DNA of 21,518 nucleotides, taken from positions 1 through 21,518 of the forward strand of contig CAYOTO010000051.1 of the NCBI GenBank assembly GCA_964406945.1, given 5' to 3'. The notes under the pieces were generated by a model, which saw only the letters and a list, made by a program, of their open reading frames with translations, was not told where the DNA came from and searched no databases. Each line of letters opens with the position of its first letter. The first letter of the stretch is position 1. Origin of the DNA: UBA2266 sp964406945. GTDB lineage: Bacteria > Planctomycetota > Phycisphaerae > Sedimentisphaerales > Anaerobacaceae. The position numbers and the translations under genes were made by a program. Shown in pieces: positions 20,859-21,518 of the stretch.

Positions 20859-20887
20859 AGTATACATAGGTCTTTGGCCAAATACAA
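20859..20887 (-). promoter_or_regulatory. Promoter of the 25-residue lipoprotein gene
   Basis: On the minus strand TTGTAT (20887-20882) and TATACT (20864-20859) are exactly 17 bases apart, with a TG just before the -10 box nearby. Its predicted start lies about 20-25 bases before the ATG at 20830. Confidence 0.6.
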
Positions 20888-21072
20888 GATTTTCCCTCCA
20901 TACCTGAGCCGGTGCTATTAAAACTGTAAGAGCCCATTATTATTCGGACCAAAATCCTCATAACCGGCCCGTCGACCGGGCGTCTGAGCATCGGTTGACA
21001 ATTCGCCCGGACCCGATCAACACGCCGCAAATATTTCGTGCACCCTGATCATTGCCCGGTCGATAAAAAGTA

Positions 21073-21100
21073 TTGACAGGCCTTCGACAAATGATATAAA
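21073..21100 (+). promoter_or_regulatory. Promoter of tRNA-Gly
   Basis: A perfect TTGACA (21073-21078) and TATAAA (21095-21100) are 16 bases apart (17 if read as ATAAAT). The predicted start is near 21107, about 9 bases before the mature tRNA 5' end. Confidence 0.75.
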
Positions 21101-21115
21101 TACGAGAGCTTAACC

Positions 21116-21187
<72 letters not shown>

Positions 21188-21228
21188 TTTGCCCCACCCG
21201 CCAAAGTCGTACCGCCCTCAGCCTTCTT

Positions 21229-21354
21229 CTACCCATTTGTGAATTCCGGCTGACCTTCCGCCTGCTCTTGGTAGTACTTGCAAAAAACCTTCACAATTGG
21301 GCTCTTCGACGGAATTTGTGGGTCAACCGCCCAGGCATCCGCCTCGGCTCTGGA
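21229..21354 (-). pseudogene. Possible gene remnant downstream of tRNA-Gly
   Basis: On the minus strand a 41-codon open stretch ends at TAG (21231-21229). It contains RAEADAWAVDPQIPSKSPIV and KVFCKYYQEQAEGQPEFTNG, which read like real protein in composition, but there is no start codon and a TGA stands just upstream (21357-21355). It may be the C-terminal scrap of a gene. I do not recognise the family, and chance is possible. Confidence 0.25.
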
Positions 21355-21424
21355 TCAAAAGGGGCTTAATGAGCCTCGATAGTTTTGCTTATGCAACTAC
21401 AATTATTTCAGTTACCCACAAATT
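21313..21424. repeat. 11-base inverted repeat pair with 90-base separation
   Basis: AATTTGTGGGT (21313-21323) and its exact reverse complement ACCCACAAATT (21414-21424) flank 90 bases. The first lies in the possible gene remnant; the second is upstream of the gene starting at 21511. The rest of 21188-21510 has no recognisable gene. Confidence 0.55.
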
Positions 21425-21510
21425 CTGTGGAGGAAAGCACGATTGTACGATGGATACGGTTTTTGAGCAGGAATCTATTTCCAAACAGGCACTGAAAAAG
21501 GAGTCTTCAC

Positions 21511-21518
21511 ATGGCGAC
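21511..21518 (+). CDS. First codons of a gene cut by the window end
   Basis: ATG at 21511 has an AAGGAG site at 21498-21503 with ideal 7-base spacing. Only M-A and part of a third codon are visible, so nothing can be said of the product. Confidence 0.5.

Noticed and set aside
20646..20921. 91-codon plus-strand frame from a GTG
   Set aside because: No ribosome site or domain. It is antisense to the 25-residue lipoprotein, which has better signals.

Overview
The window looks like a chromosomal stretch from a planctomycete, most likely class Phycisphaerae (Sedimentisphaerales-like). This rests on the integrase type, the split dockerin-like tandem repeats, a PEP-CTERM protein, DUF1080 (3-keto-glycoside hydrolase-like) and FG-GAP proteins, and a decayed algal-polysaccharide GH16 gene. 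The assignment comes from protein character only; there is no rRNA or marker gene to fix it.

Layout. (1) 1-1801: right end of an integrated element, with excisionase-like HTH protein, ribbon-helix-helix protein and tyrosine integrase, abutting the 3' end of tRNA-Glu(UUC). (2) 1810-4635, minus strand: a 57-aa 2x[4Fe-4S] ferredoxin that runs into the tRNA gene, and a large secreted TPR/HEAT-like protein. (3) 5113-8028, minus: rodA-murJ, the lipid II polymerase and flippase pair. (4) 8371-10367, plus: a secreted cohesin-like protein with two dockerin-like repeats behind a long, heavily structured leader, then a PEP-CTERM protein and a rho-independent terminator. (5) 10501-13414: a lipoprotein, and convergent with it a membrane spermidine-synthase-like protein fused to TPRs. 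(6) 13669-14494: a decay zone holding a GH16 pseudogene with a large internal deletion, and the fused stumps of a CYTH-domain gene and a GNAT gene. (7) 14497-17354, minus: an unknown membrane protein, an RNase H-like YprB-type nuclease and a lipoprotein with a degenerate zincin motif. (8) 17689-20555, plus: DUF2271-like lipoprotein, FG-GAP/DUF1080 protein, zinc-ribbon/DUF4190-like membrane protein. (9) 20753-21518: a 25-aa lipoprotein with its own promoter, tRNA-Gly(CCC), a possible gene remnant, and the first codons of a gene that leaves the window.

Points worth a second look are the structured leader at 8406-8675, the dockerin-like repeats whose calcium loop is interrupted by an insert, the CYTH/GNAT deletion junction, three genes whose -10 box lies exactly 6 nt before the ATG (possible leaderless mRNAs), and the tiny lipoprotein. 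I found no CRISPR array, no intact transposon and no complete defence system.
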